Shown here piece by piece: positions 32,991-55,230 of a DNA stretch of 64,000 nt; the stretch's first letter is position 1; the number at the start of each line of letters is the position of its first letter. Location of the stretch: assembly GCA_963978895.1 (NCBI GenBank), contig OZ022247.1:19317910-19381909 (forward strand), in the 5' to 3' direction. The stretch is from Erpobdella octoculata. Its lineage: Eukaryota; Annelida; Clitellata; Hirudinida; Erpobdellidae. Made by a program: the position numbers and the translations under genes. The notes below the pieces were generated by a model, which did not search any database, was not told the origin of the DNA, and saw nothing but the letters and a program-made list of their open reading frames with translations.

Positions 32991-33016
32991 AAAATAATTG
33001 TATTTTTCATAATTTT

Positions 33017-33175
33017 GCCGTCCCTGGAAAAAATGCCGCTCTAGGCAGCTGCCTATATCGCCTATACCTAAAGCCGGCTCTGGATAAAATTGTTTTTCCC
33101 AAACTCAGTGGCGTGCCTGATGAAACTGTCAGGTGGGCCGGATCCGGCCCGCGGGCCGCCAGTTGGACAACCCTG
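33017..33175 (-). repeat. Two adjacent hAT-type termini
   Basis: On the minus strand one end reads CAGGGTTGTCCAACTGGCGG followed by CCCGCGGGCCGGATCC. About 90 bp on, another reads CAGAGCCGGCTTTAGGTATA followed by GGCGATATAGGCAGC. Both are typical of hAT-derived elements (CAG start, GC-rich subterminal). Neither partner end was found. Confidence 0.45.
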
Positions 33176-33189
33176 AAATAACTGTTTGA

Positions 33190-34430
33190 CAATAAATAAG
33201 TTTAAAAATAAAGTAGTTAATTATTTAATATGCACTTGAAATTGTAAATTGTTAATAAGAATGAGAGCATTGAGCTGAAACTTATCTACGATAAGAATAA
33301 TTTTTTAATAAATTAATTAGCCAAAATAATAAAATTCAAATAAATTAATCTTTTTTTCCTTTTATTCAAGTTAAGGCCATATATTGGCAAAAATGCCACC
33401 TTTAAAAGTTTAAAGAAACTGTTGTCAGTTAGACATGGAGCGGCGTCCGGAACTCTTACAATATTTATCTATTAACAATAATTCTCTTTTAATCTTTAAC
33501 TTTACCAATTTAAATTTATAGTTTCTTTTTTAACTAATTTTGTTTAATTTTTTTATTCCAACTTTTCATTTCTGTCGCCATTAATAAATAGATCTTCACC
33601 AAAAATACTATTTAGCTTCGCGATCAATTTTTAAATGCTCTAAAGTGCTATAATTGTTGTTTTTATTTAATTATTTCTGTTCTAATTAGTTTTTTCTTAT
33701 GTTTTAAATATCATTTGTGTTAAAAAACGGTTAATTCCCACCGAAATTGGTCCAGGCTCCAGGCTGCTAATCTCGGAGATTACCTCACCTATATATTTGT
33801 ATACATTCTATTTACAGACTATATATTATATAGTATATAATTATATTACAATTGATAGTATACCAGACTCAGACAAACTGTGTAAAACATAAGAAACATA
33901 AAATTTACATTAAAATACATTATTCCACATTTCGCAATCGACTAGAAAATAAATAAAAAAAATTGAAAAATACCTTTAATGGTAATCCTGGTTTTCATAG
34001 CACGCGGGCCCTTCTTTTATTTTTTTTAAATTTACCGATACAACGCATACATTTCGAGACGTAAATAATAAAAAAGACAACCCCTCCACAGAATTAGTGA
34101 TGCCCTGATGCATTTCTATTTTTATCGTTTTTTTAAATTATGGGATGACAGTGCTGCTGGTGCTCATATCTACAGATTCGTGCTGTTATTAAATTTTGCA
34201 TTAAAATTTTTTGTAATTATTAACTACAAACGTAACAAAATCACTTTTACACGCTTGATTTAAGACGATTTGAAATCTTACTCGTTCATGAACAATAAAT
34301 TTTATTTTTCGTAAACTCTTTTTTTACCAAACATGTTTCAGAAAATGATAGTTCTTTTCAGTAAAAAGAAAAATATCAACATGCAAACAAGCAAGACTAC
34401 AAGCATAACTTATAGAACAACTTCATGTTC
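33190..34430. other. AT-rich intergenic DNA
   Basis: No gene seen with confidence. On the minus strand, 33998-33974 reads ATGAAAACCAGGATTACC..AAAG/GTATTT, which could be a start-codon exon. Its phase does not fit the known downstream exons of the ZMYND8-like gene, so I do not call it. Confidence 0.35.
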
Positions 34431-34435
34431 CAAAA

Positions 34436-34640
34436 TTGAAAAAAACCGCCTTTCGTAGGCAGTTTTGTCTAAAATTTAATTTGAATATCTTTCGTATTTC
34501 TAAATCGAGTGTATTTGAAATCAAAATTTGTGTTGAAAAACTAGTTTTTCCTTTACTTGTTTTAATTCAAGTTCGGGAAGGTGAAAATGTGTTTATTTGT
34601 TTTAAGCGTTTCTGTGTAGCCTATCTCAAAAACCTAAAAT
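34436..34640 (+). repeat. Interspersed repeat family X, partial copy
   Basis: TTAATTTGAATATCTTTCGT followed by ATTTCTAAATCGAGTGTATT and AAAACTAGTTTTTCCTTTA matches family X at 36708-36805 and 25974-26060 with a few substitutions. Confidence 0.75.
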
Positions 34641-35030
34641 GTTAATGACTTCAATTTGGTATTTAGATTTTTTAAGAAAAACGCCTGTTCTACTGAATTT
34701 TGTAATGATGAATGGAAAGATGAGACTTTGAGATCTAAAAAATTTAATTGCCTTTAGTGTAGTTGTTTCTCAATAGCATAGAGAGTTAAACAATTTGTAA
34801 CATAACATAACGTAGTTTATTACAAGGCACAGGTAAAGCCTATAGGTATGCCCCGATAATACAAAAAACTGAATAAAGAAAATAAATTGATGTACACAAA
34901 CAACAAATAAAAGTCAAATTTTATTTATCCAACAAAATCGAGCAGAGTGGTCCATCCAGTGAGCATCCAGGAAAAATTAGATTTTTTGGCTTCTATGACT
35001 TAAGCAAGAAGTTTATTCCATGTAGGTATT

Positions 35031-35641
35031 CAGAGGCGGATTAAAGAGGGCACCCGCGATGAGCCCTTCGTTCCACCCTTCAATAAAAACATTTTATTTT
35101 TATATATTTATGTACTGCGGGGTTACCCGGCGTTGCTCGGGGTTTTCAGAGTTTTTTTATCGTTTTTCTCTCTTGCTCACGGGGATATCTTGATATAGCG
35201 TTATGCATCTTTTTTATTGCCATATGAAAATGTTTACCAGAAAACATAAAATTTAGCCAAGAGTAATCAGAGCTTTTCCCAATTGGTAATTCATACATCT
35301 TGTGCTAGGGTTTTTTGGTGCCCGGAGACAAGGTCTAACAAAGGCGCTCTTAGAAATTCCCATCTGTAAACATTTCCTTTAAAAATAGCTGATGACTGGG
35401 AGGAGGGGAGGAGGGGTGGAGTCGCAGGTACTTTTTCCAAAAATTTCGAAAACATCCCATGCATTTTTGTCAACAATAGCTTTTGGTGCTCTTTCCAAAT
35501 GGTACCCGGGACACGTATTCCTCCTGCACCCTACCTGGCCATGAAAAAATTGTTGGTAAAAAAAAAAGATTTACAACGCATATTTCTTTTGTGCAAATGC
35601 ATGGTGCCCCCCTGTTCCCAGAATTCTATGTCCGCCCTTGG
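35031..35641. mobile_element. Candidate hAT-like element with (CAGA)GGCGGA ends
   Basis: The left end is CAGAGGCGGATTAAAG and the reverse complement of the right end is AAGGGCGGACATAG. GGTATT stands just outside both ends, compatible with a decayed target duplication. Inside is a piece of Helitron 3' end (35113-35190). No coding capacity. Confidence 0.35.
35113..35190 (-). mobile_element. Helitron 3'-end fragment
   Basis: The minus strand reads AACTCTGAAAACCCCGAGCAACGCCGGGTAACCCCGCAGTA when taken in pieces: CCCCGAGCAACGCCGGGT is the hairpin, and CAGT stands where the intact family has CTAGT. It is a degenerate relative of the terminus seen at 58280-58307. Confidence 0.55.
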
Positions 35642-36540
35642 TATTGATCACTCTTGTAGCAAAGGACATTTTTTAATATGAGTTAAGAATTTGGTTTTCT
35701 AATTTTTCTAAATTTATAGTTCAATGTGAAATACTGGTTTACACTATAAAACATTCCCATTTACAATTTTTTTTCCGTTTTTTGCAAACGGATTTTCTTA
35801 TTACAAACGCCAAGCAGATCTTCAATTTAGCAAAACTAAATACAAAAAAATTTCCATGGACAATTTTACGTAGCCTGTTCCAGACTCCAGAGTTAGCCTA
35901 CCTATTTTTTTTTGTGATCTTGGCAACTGAAAGTAAAACCACTGATGTGGTTTAGAGTGAATGGTATAATAGTTTTTTCCTGCTTTCTTTTTTTAATTGA
36001 CAAATACGAAAGATTGAAAAGCATGTTAACCCCAAAAATTGTATATGAATACGAAATTCCATGATCCCGGATATCCAGACAAGTGAAAGTTAATATAAGC
36101 ATGTAACATACCAGTCATAACCCGTCTTAAACCGAGCAAGACTTGCTTAGTGAACAACCTATTTACTTTCGAACACTCTCGATTAAAATTTCCGGTAAAA
36201 TTTTTCAGTTGTAGGTATACATCAACATGTTTAACTAAATAAATATTATTTGAACAATGTTGTTTGTAAAATTGTACTTAAGATTTATATGGAAACTTTT
36301 AGGGTTTTAAATCATTTTGGTATGTCGGATAGAGCTTGTCTTGCATTGTCCTGTTTTTGTTATCTCTCCAAAGGATTGTTTTCGCCAAATCTTTACAGAC
36401 TTTTATTGCCTTACACGCTGTGGGTACACTACGACTTTGTGCATTCAGTGCATTAAACCAAATCAAAAGTGAACTTATTGGGCACAAGAACACATAATAA
36501 TTGCAGAAATTTGATTTTTTGCAATTTCCTTTGACTGATA
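35642..36540. other. Intergenic, no gene seen
   Basis: AT-rich DNA with short, domain-free ORFs only. Confidence 0.4.
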
Positions 36541-36544
36541 GAGA

Positions 36545-36805
36545 AAAATGTGTGTGTGTGTGTGTGTGTGTGTGTGGCTTTCTCTGTACGCAAATCTTGC
36601 AAATAAAATTTAACCAGCTTTTTGACTAGCTAGGAAGCTGAAACTTTCAGCATAGCTTTATCTTTGATGACAATACATGATTCAATTAAAAAAAAGAAAA
36701 GAAAAAAAACTTAATTTGAACATCTTTCGTATTTCTAAATCGAGTGTATTTGAAATTAAAGTTTGTGTTAAAAAACTCGTTTTTTCTTTTATTTGTTACT
36801 TATTA
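36545..36805 (+). repeat. Interspersed repeat family X, fullest copy
   Basis: Begins with a (GT)n tract, then GGCTTTCTCTGTACGCAAAT, TTTAACCAGCTTTTTGACTA, and CTTTCGTATTTCTAAATCGA. All blocks are also present, inverted, at 25974-26205. Confidence 0.8.
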
Positions 36806-37378
36806 TTAACCTATTCAAATAGAAGGGCCAATAAGCCTTTGCGTGTGTACAAAGCTTATAATTTGACCAGGCTTGTAGAAAATCGCAAAAGTATTCGTCG
36901 AAGCCCATAGCAATGATCTGAATGATCTCAATGCCCGAATTCATTTGTATTACGTAAACAGCTAACCAAAGTTCTAATAATAGTTTTCTTTAAATAACTT
37001 CCAAACTTATTGCAAGTGTGTTTGGTGACATCCGTTGATCGAGGAAGTGAAATTCGTTTGGCTGAATGTTGGTGCCAATTAGTTTGCTTGTTTGAAATAT
37101 TTATGTATAATAAAGTTTAACAAAACGAAAATAAGCTCTTGTGAAAAGTATAGATTTTTTTCGGAAAAAGTTAGTCAGTTCACAACTTTAAATTTTTATA
37201 AACCATGACTTAGTATAGTGTTGATTATAACTCGTCACTGTAACTCGTTACATATTTTAAACGGTAATTTATTTTGTTATTGTACCTACTATTACATTTT
37301 TTGATTACTTCCCAAAAAGTAGCCGAAAATATACGCACCCACCGCTAATGCACTTTCACTACCAAATTTTAATTATAC

Positions 37379-37680
37379 TCGGGATTTTTAGAGGGTTTCA
37401 TATCGTTTTTCTCTCTCGCTCCCGTTTCCTTCCCCGTTGCTCTCCCGCTCCCGGTCGCTTTCCCGTTCCCGCTTGCTCTCCCGTTCCCAGTCGTTTTCTC
37501 GTTTCCTATCGCTTTCCCGCTCGCTCTTCCGCTCCCGCTCGTTTTTCCGTTCCCGCTTGCTCTCCTGTTCCCGTTCCCGCTCATTCTCTAGTTCCCGTTC
37601 CCGCTCGCTTTCCCGTTCCCATTTTCGCTCGCTCTCCCGCTCCCGAGTCGCTCATTTTGTGTCTCGAAGTCAACAGAGTA
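37379..37680 (-). mobile_element. Helitron fragment with GA-rich interior
   Basis: The minus strand has CACAAAATGAGCGACTCGGGAG, long GAGCGGGAA(A/C)GCGA-type tracts and CCCTCTAAAAATCCCGAG. These match the interior and pre-terminal part of the Helitrons at 11195-11632 and 58141-58307. The terminal hairpin and CTAG are missing. The overlapping Arg/Ser-rich and Pro/Ser-rich ORFs are low-complexity artefacts. Confidence 0.6.
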
Positions 37681-38049
37681 ACATTAGCGAATGGAGCAGG
37701 GATGGGCATCTGCTCCCGGGTGCCAGGCTTTGGGGGCGCCAAAAAGCAAAAGGAAAAACAACAATTTCTCTCAAATTTAGTCGTTTTTGAAAAACATGTA
37801 AAATTACTAATTGTATGTTTGCAATATTTCACACAAGTAATTTCCAAAATTTTCTTGGGGAGGGGGCGCACCGAGCCACGATATGGTTCGGGCGCCTTCG
37901 GTTTCCTCGGTTCTGGTCGTCCAATTGAGATAAAAATGGTAGATGGGGACGCATTTTTTATACCTTGCCCCCATGCGCCAGATATCCTCGCTATGCAACT
38001 GAGTAAAAATTTAGTTACCCGCGCTGAAAAACTTTTCAACAGGAGTACT

Positions 38050-39073
38050 TGATGGGGAAAGAGGTGTTGTGGATTTTTAGTAATTTCTAATGCATTGAAA
38101 CCTCACAAGAGATTCTTTATTACAAAAAAGTATCTAAATATGCATATATACTTTTGTAGTTTCATCAAATTGCATATCACGCTGCTGCTGTACATTGATT
38201 AAGCACTTGTTCATAAACAATTTTTTTATAACAAATTCCGTACGTAGCTCTTTCCTGCTTGCCCGTCCCAAGGACGGATGTTTTAGCATACGATGAACAC
38301 ATTTTTAATTAATTTAGATATTTGGTTATTTATATATTTTATTTGTGTAATTATTTATTAAATTAATAAAATATAATTTTTTTATTTAAATAACTATTTA
38401 TTATATATAAATTAATTTGTCATAAATAGCAAATCGTCACGCAAAAACGTCTTACACAGACGTGGGCTATTATTATATTTATATGCTGGAGATATCCCGT
38501 CAAAAATGACGGGTTTTAAAAAAATTTATTTATTATTTTACGATTGCAGCGCCACCTTTTTTATTTTTAGGGCTGACAGTGTAAAATTGCGAAATAACTT
38601 TTAATATTAAATAAACTATTATTAAAAATATTTACCTTAATTAAATTATATTCAAACTAAACTAGATCAAACTCCGCCTTGGTAATTGTAAGCCAGTCCA
38701 AGCCTGGATAAAGGAGGAGGGACAGTTTAAAAATTCAAATATGATCTACGACAGGTAGTAGGTACTTATGTGCTTCCTACATAAAGTCATTTCAGTTTTA
38801 AAACACCTGGTGTAAAGAACCATAAACTATTATAAATAAAATATATTGGACCAGAGTGTTTGCTGTGTTTCAGACACAGGCATGACAGTTATTTTATCAA
38901 GTAATTGGTTACTGCTGCTTAATTAAAAAATTTTTTTTAAATATTTTTGCTGTTATTGGAAATTTTTTTATTTTTTCACTTGTTATCTGTTTTAACTTAA
39001 CAATGTTGGTTAACTTTGTTAGCTGGAAGATAACGGGTAATTATCATTTTGGACTTTTCTTTCTTTATTCGAA
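38050..39073. other. Region upstream of the PI3K gene
   Basis: AT-rich DNA that includes the perfect palindrome CCCGTCAAAAATGACGGG (38496-38513) followed by a CGATTGCAGCGCCACC block that recurs at 42470. The PI3K 5' UTR probably starts in the last few hundred bases. No TATA or initiator can be assigned with confidence. Confidence 0.4.
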
Positions 39074-49453
<10,380 letters not shown>

Positions 49454-50114
49454 ATAAATTTCAGTAATATATTAAGAGGATGAAAATGATTAATGTTATG
49501 AAACATTTAATTTTATATTTTTTTTACAAAACATTTCCATTTAAATGTGATAAATTATTTTGTTTTTATAAGCAAAGTTATTGTTTTTATATTTCCAAAT
49601 TAAGATTTTAACCACTAGTAACAAGTTTTTTTCAAGAAAAGTAATTTGTGCTTGATTGATTAATAATGTGGATGTTTAGTTGCAAAAAACACATGCTAAA
49701 CAAAATTATTAGTGTTGTTTATTGGCATTTACTCAAAGATGTAGTGCATCAAATTAAAAATCATAAAATTGAAATTATAAAATTGAAATTAGTTATACAT
49801 TTATTGTAAGAAAATTTAATTTTTAATGTACAGTTTCTATAAAATTTAACAAACTGATATGAAGGATTCACCGCCAGTTGCCAATCAAGGAATGGGCATG
49901 AGCATTTACATTTTTTTAGGCATTACCAATTGGTTCTCATGGGCGCCCTTATACCTCAGCATAGGGACACGCAACCGTCTCTCGGCATCCCTGTGCAGAG
50001 ACAGGTGGCCCAAAAATATGTCATAAGGTTTTTTAGCTTTTCTTGGAATTATTATTTTTGGTATTATTTTAAAGAACAAACAATATATAATAAATATAGT
50101 AACTATTAATTAAC

Positions 50115-50280
50115 AATTGTTCGTTTTTCTGCAACGATTTGTTTGCGCCGAATTGACCGTGACGAATTGTCCGCTACGAATTGTCTGTTTATTTGCGATG
50201 AATTGTCCGCGACAAATTGTCCGCGACGAATTTAAAGTTAAATTTATTTAAATTGCCCTGCGACGACTTGTCCGGACACC
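50115..50280. repeat. GACGAATTGTCCGC subrepeat array (solo MULE-type TIR)
   Basis: Eight or so variants of (C/G)(G/A)ACGAATTGTCCG(C/T) are packed in 150 bp between the two PI3K terminal-exon cassettes. The architecture is that of the TIRs at 8518 and 44380 with yet another sequence. No inverted partner was found within the window. Confidence 0.55.
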
Positions 50281-50449
50281 GAATAGCCGAATAGCGCCCA
50301 TCTGCATGGGCGCATGCTCCTAGCTGCTAGATGTGTATGCCCAAGATGGTAAATGCTCCAAATCGGTTTCCCACAAAAGTTATCTAGAACAACATGGTTG
50401 GGCGGCGGAACATCTATAATAATAAACTGTGATCTAAATATTGTATTTG

Positions 50450-52011
<1,562 letters not shown>

Positions 52012-52084
52012 GATAGCCCGTCAAAAATGACGGAAGTTTTAAAATACGGCGCCCGTTATTATAAAAATAGTCAACAAAAACAAA

Positions 52085-52372
52085 ATGACATTTGTAGCTG
52101 CCATTCATTGGGAGACATTTGCTCAATTCGATGGCGTTGTGAGGCAGCATTGGTTTCTCGATGTAGATGCAATTCATGGGGAGACATTTGCTCAATTCGA
52201 TGACGTTGTGAGGCAGCATTGGTTTCTCAATGTAACTGCAATTCATGGGGAGACATTTGCTCAATTCGATTACGTTGTGAGGCAGCATTGGTTTCTCGAT
52301 GTTACTGCAATTCATGGGGAGACATTTGTTCAACTTGATGGCGTTGCGAGGCAGCATTGGTCAACTCGATGA
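52085..52372. repeat. 69-bp tandem repeat, four copies
   Basis: The unit GGGAGACATTTGCTCAATTC..GTTGTGAGGCAGCATTGG is repeated at 69-bp spacing. Because 69 is divisible by three, both strands stay open through it. Confidence 0.9.
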
Positions 52373-52650
52373 CGTTGTGAGGCAGCAATTGAAGTGTGAA
52401 GAGCTTCTAGATGTTAAGGAGTAAGTCGATAGACATAACGTTGTTGTGATGCGGTATGAGAAGCATGAAAAATTTGCAATTCTTCAACAGACATTTGTGC
52501 AGTGCGTTGTTGATGAGCTTCTGCATCTAAAATTGAGTTTTTGCTTTTGATTGTGGAGTTTGTCTTGCGCGATATCTCTGTTGCCTTTCTTTAGCTAGAC
52601 GCCGTTTTCTCGACACAGGATCTTTGTCGTCATTCATATTAAGAGACATT
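52085..52650 (-). pseudogene. Helitron-like N-terminal coding remnant with 69-bp repeats
   Basis: On the minus strand MSLNMNDDKDPVSRKRRLAK followed by ERQQRYRARQTPQ starts at about 52651. In shifting frames it continues through RTAQMSVEELQ and [15 protein letters not shown] units. At 52085-52372 a 69-bp unit (23 codons) is repeated four times. Basic, Gln/Arg-rich N-termini of this style are common in animal Helitron proteins, so I infer a decayed Helitron N-terminus. It points away from the Rep/helicase fragment that follows, so the locus is rearranged. The plus-strand ORF over the repeats is probably incidental. Confidence 0.5.
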
Positions 52651-52759
52651 TTGTTTAAAAACATATATCAAATTACTTTTTTGTATATTAGCCACACATA
52701 CTTTATTTTTCGATTATTAAAATCTGAACTTATTTTTTTTTGTTTTTCCTTTTAATTAA

Positions 52760-53635
52760 GTTCACATCAACGTTGAATGTTCCACTTCTCTGAAATTCGT
52801 CAAATATATTTATAAATATATTTTCAAAGGGTATGATTGTGCCAATATTGCTATAACATCAAATGATCAGCCTGAGCCTCGATACAATGAAATAAGTAAT
52901 TTCATCGAATGCCGGTACGTGAGTGCGCCTGAAGCGATTTGGCGTTTGCGAGAATACAAAATGCACGATAGATTGCATTCTGTGATGCGATTGCCTGTTC
53001 ACTTACCAAATCAGCAGCAAATTGTTTTTGAAGAAGGTCGGGAAGAAGAAGCTCTGCTTGCTGCACGAATTGGAAAAACGAAACTTGAATCATGGTTCGA
53101 GCTCAATACAAATAATCCAGCGGCACAAGTTCATTTATACACAGATATCCCTTATCATTTCGTGTACGTACGTGGTCAATGGCAAGAGCGGAAAAGAGGA
53201 GGCAAAAAAACGATTGCGAGAATGTACACAGTGAGCGTGAAGGATGAAGAGCGTTTTTACTTGAGAATTGGAAAAACGAAACTTGAATCATGGTTCGAGC
53301 TCAATACAAATAATCCAGCGGCACAAGTTCATTTATACACAGATATCCCTTATCATTTCGTGTACGTACGTGGTCAATGGCAAGAGCGGAAAAGAGGAGG
53401 CAAAAAAACGATTGCGAGAATGTACACAGTGAGCGTGAAGGATGAAGAGCGTTTTTACTTGAGATTACTGCTGTTACATGTTCCTGGAGCAACAACTTTT
53501 GAGTTTCTGCGTACGTTTGATGGTAATTTGTGCGAAACGTTCAAAGCTGCAGCTATGGCACGAGGCCTTCTCGAATCAGATGAAGAGTGTGATAGATGTT
53601 TAACTAATGCCGGAACATATTTAATGCCTATTTGA
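52760..53635 (+). pseudogene. Helitron Rep/helicase fragment with internal duplication
   Basis: Open frame from about 52760 (VHINVECSTSLKFVKYIYKY, then IFKGYDCANIAI) to the TGA at 53633. KYIYKYIFK matches the Rep motif with two catalytic tyrosines (YxxKY) of Helitron RepHel proteins. The region after it (ECRYVSAPEAIWRL, LPVHLPNQQQIVFEEG, RFYLRLLLLHVPGATTFEFL) is the Rep-to-helicase linker domain. A 198-bp segment (53068-53265) is duplicated in frame at 53266-53463. The upstream HUH part and the whole SF1 helicase are missing, so it is inactive. Confidence 0.85.
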
Positions 53636-53845
53636 ACCAAATCCACAGCAAGGACCACTTCTCAACGATGGCCGTCAATTCACAAGAAATGTCGTGTATA
53701 CTGAAATTCTTTAATAATAATAACTAATTAATGCACACTTTAATTTTCACATCATTAATGTATGTATGTATGTATGTGTTTTTTTACAATATTTCGGAAC
53801 TAAATGCTCATTCAAAGTATGTATGGGAGTGTATGTATCTATGTA

Positions 53846-54091
53846 GGTATGTATGTATGTATGTATGTATGTATGTATGTATGTATGTATGTATGTATGT
53901 ATGTATGTATGTATGTATGTATGTATGTATGTATGTATGTATGTATGTATGTATGTATGTATGTATGTATGTATGTATGTATGTATGTATGTATGTATGT
54001 ATGTATGTATGTATGTATGTATGTATGTATGTATGTATGTATGTATGTATGTATGTATGTATGTATGTATGTATGTATGTATGTATGTATG
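53846..54091. repeat. (ATGT)n microsatellite
   Basis: About 60 tandem ATGT units directly upstream of a Helitron 3' end. ORFs of Met-Tyr-Val-Cys or Ile-His-Thr-Tyr repeats on both strands are artefacts. Confidence 0.98.
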
Positions 54092-54265
54092 TAGAATCGG
54101 ATCTATGGGGGGGGGCAACTGAGAGCGAAAGAATGAGCGGGAAAGCGACAGGGAACGGATAACGACTGGGAGCGGGAGCGCAAGCGGGAAGGAAACGGGT
54201 GCGAAAAAGAAACGCATTAGGTAAACCTCTAAAAACCCCGGGCAACGCCGGGTGCCCCCGCTATA
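54092..54265 (+). mobile_element. Helitron 3' end (ATGT-type family)
   Basis: GAATCGGATCTATGGGGGGG, a GA-rich GAGCGGGAAAGCGACAGGGA stretch, AACCTCTAAAAACCCCGGGC and the hairpin CCCGGGCAACGCCGGGT match 58141-58307. The final CTAG is replaced by CTATATAT, so the extreme end has been altered by TA expansion. The 5' end is lost in or before the ATGT tract. Confidence 0.75.
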
Positions 54266-54411
54266 TATATATATATATATATCAATGATAAAAAATTGTA
54301 TTTAATAACTACTGAATACTAATAGAAATATCTTCGATAATATAGTAGCTATACGATTAATTACGTAAGCGTGACAGAATCATTAAGTGAGTGACGTGGG
54401 CTACTATAATA

Positions 54412-55216
54412 CAGTGATGGGCAACAAACTACTTTCAAGTAGTTAAACTTTTCTGTAGTTACATTTACTTTTTAGTAGTTAAACTATGTAGTTAACTACT
54501 TTTTGTCAGAGGTAGTTTAACTAAAGTAGTTAAATACTGTAAAGTAGTTAACTACTTTTAACTACTTTTTTCTATAAACTTGTACACTAATACATTGCAT
54601 TGCTGTATTAGGCCTCACATGATCACCATTCATTATGTTCACCATCTAATTTATTAAATAAAGCCATGACAAATTTTTTTTAATTTCCTAATGAAAAGAA
54701 ACATATTTTATAAGTTAAATATAAAGTCAATCAATCTACTTCAGACGGTGTCAAACATCGTCTTATTACCTGTAAATGATTAAGATGTTTGAGTACATGA
54801 TGCAGGAAAACAAGCTTTTCGAACATACTGTCAGACACTTTGCACCGTCTTGGCACTAATATTTGACCTGCACAACTGAACAGTCTCTCAACAGCAGATC
54901 TGCTTGGTAGACTTGTATTAAACTTGAGAAAAACTCTTGTTAGATGAGGATACATGAGCAGTGAGTTTGTTGTTGAGTCATTTGAAGCCAGATCTTGCGT
55001 AAAATATTATACAGGCTGATTTAATTTTTTTAGACTTTAACTACTTTTAGGTAGTTAAACTAATTGTAGTTAACTACTCTAAAAAGTAGTTAAACTATTC
55101 TTTAACTACCGGTTACTTTCGGGTAGTTAAACTTTTTGCCTTAACTACTCCCATGTAGTTAAACTAGTAGTTAACTACTAAAGTAGTTAAAAGTAGTTAA
55201 CTACTGCCCATCACTG
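54412..55216. mobile_element. hAT derivative with perfect 8-bp target duplication
   Basis: An 805-bp element. CAGTGATGGGCA starts at 54412 and TGCCCATCACTG ends at 55216. CTATAATA is duplicated exactly at 54404-54411 and 55217-55224. About 150 bp at each side is dominated by short AGTAGTTAA(A)C units, forming long imperfect inverted repeats. The centre retains an hAT C-terminal coding piece (54731-54955, minus). It is a deletion derivative, unable to move by itself. Confidence 0.92.
54731..54955 (-). pseudogene. hAT transposase dimerisation-domain fragment
   Basis: The translation includes SRSAVERLFSCAGQILVPRR and VSDSMFEKLVFLHH. These are the SxxxERxFS...R..L.......LxFL motifs of the hAT C-terminal dimerisation domain. 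The fragment ends in the normal C-terminal manner but lacks all catalytic residues. Confidence 0.85.
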
Positions 55217-55230
55217 CTATAATATAGATA

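Noticed and set aside
37348..38052. 234-codon Arg/Pro/Ser-rich plus-strand ORF and its antisense ORFs
   Set aside because: Lies over the GA/CT-rich Helitron interior. Composition is low-complexity and differs by frame as expected from a repeat.
52085..52372. Plus-strand ORF with 23-residue repeats as a novel repeat protein
   Set aside because: The unit length divisible by three keeps both strands open. Context points to decayed Helitron coding sequence on the other strand.
53731..54245. Similar repeat-protein ORFs at the second ATGT tract
   Set aside because: Same microsatellite artefact, extended into the GA-rich Helitron tail.
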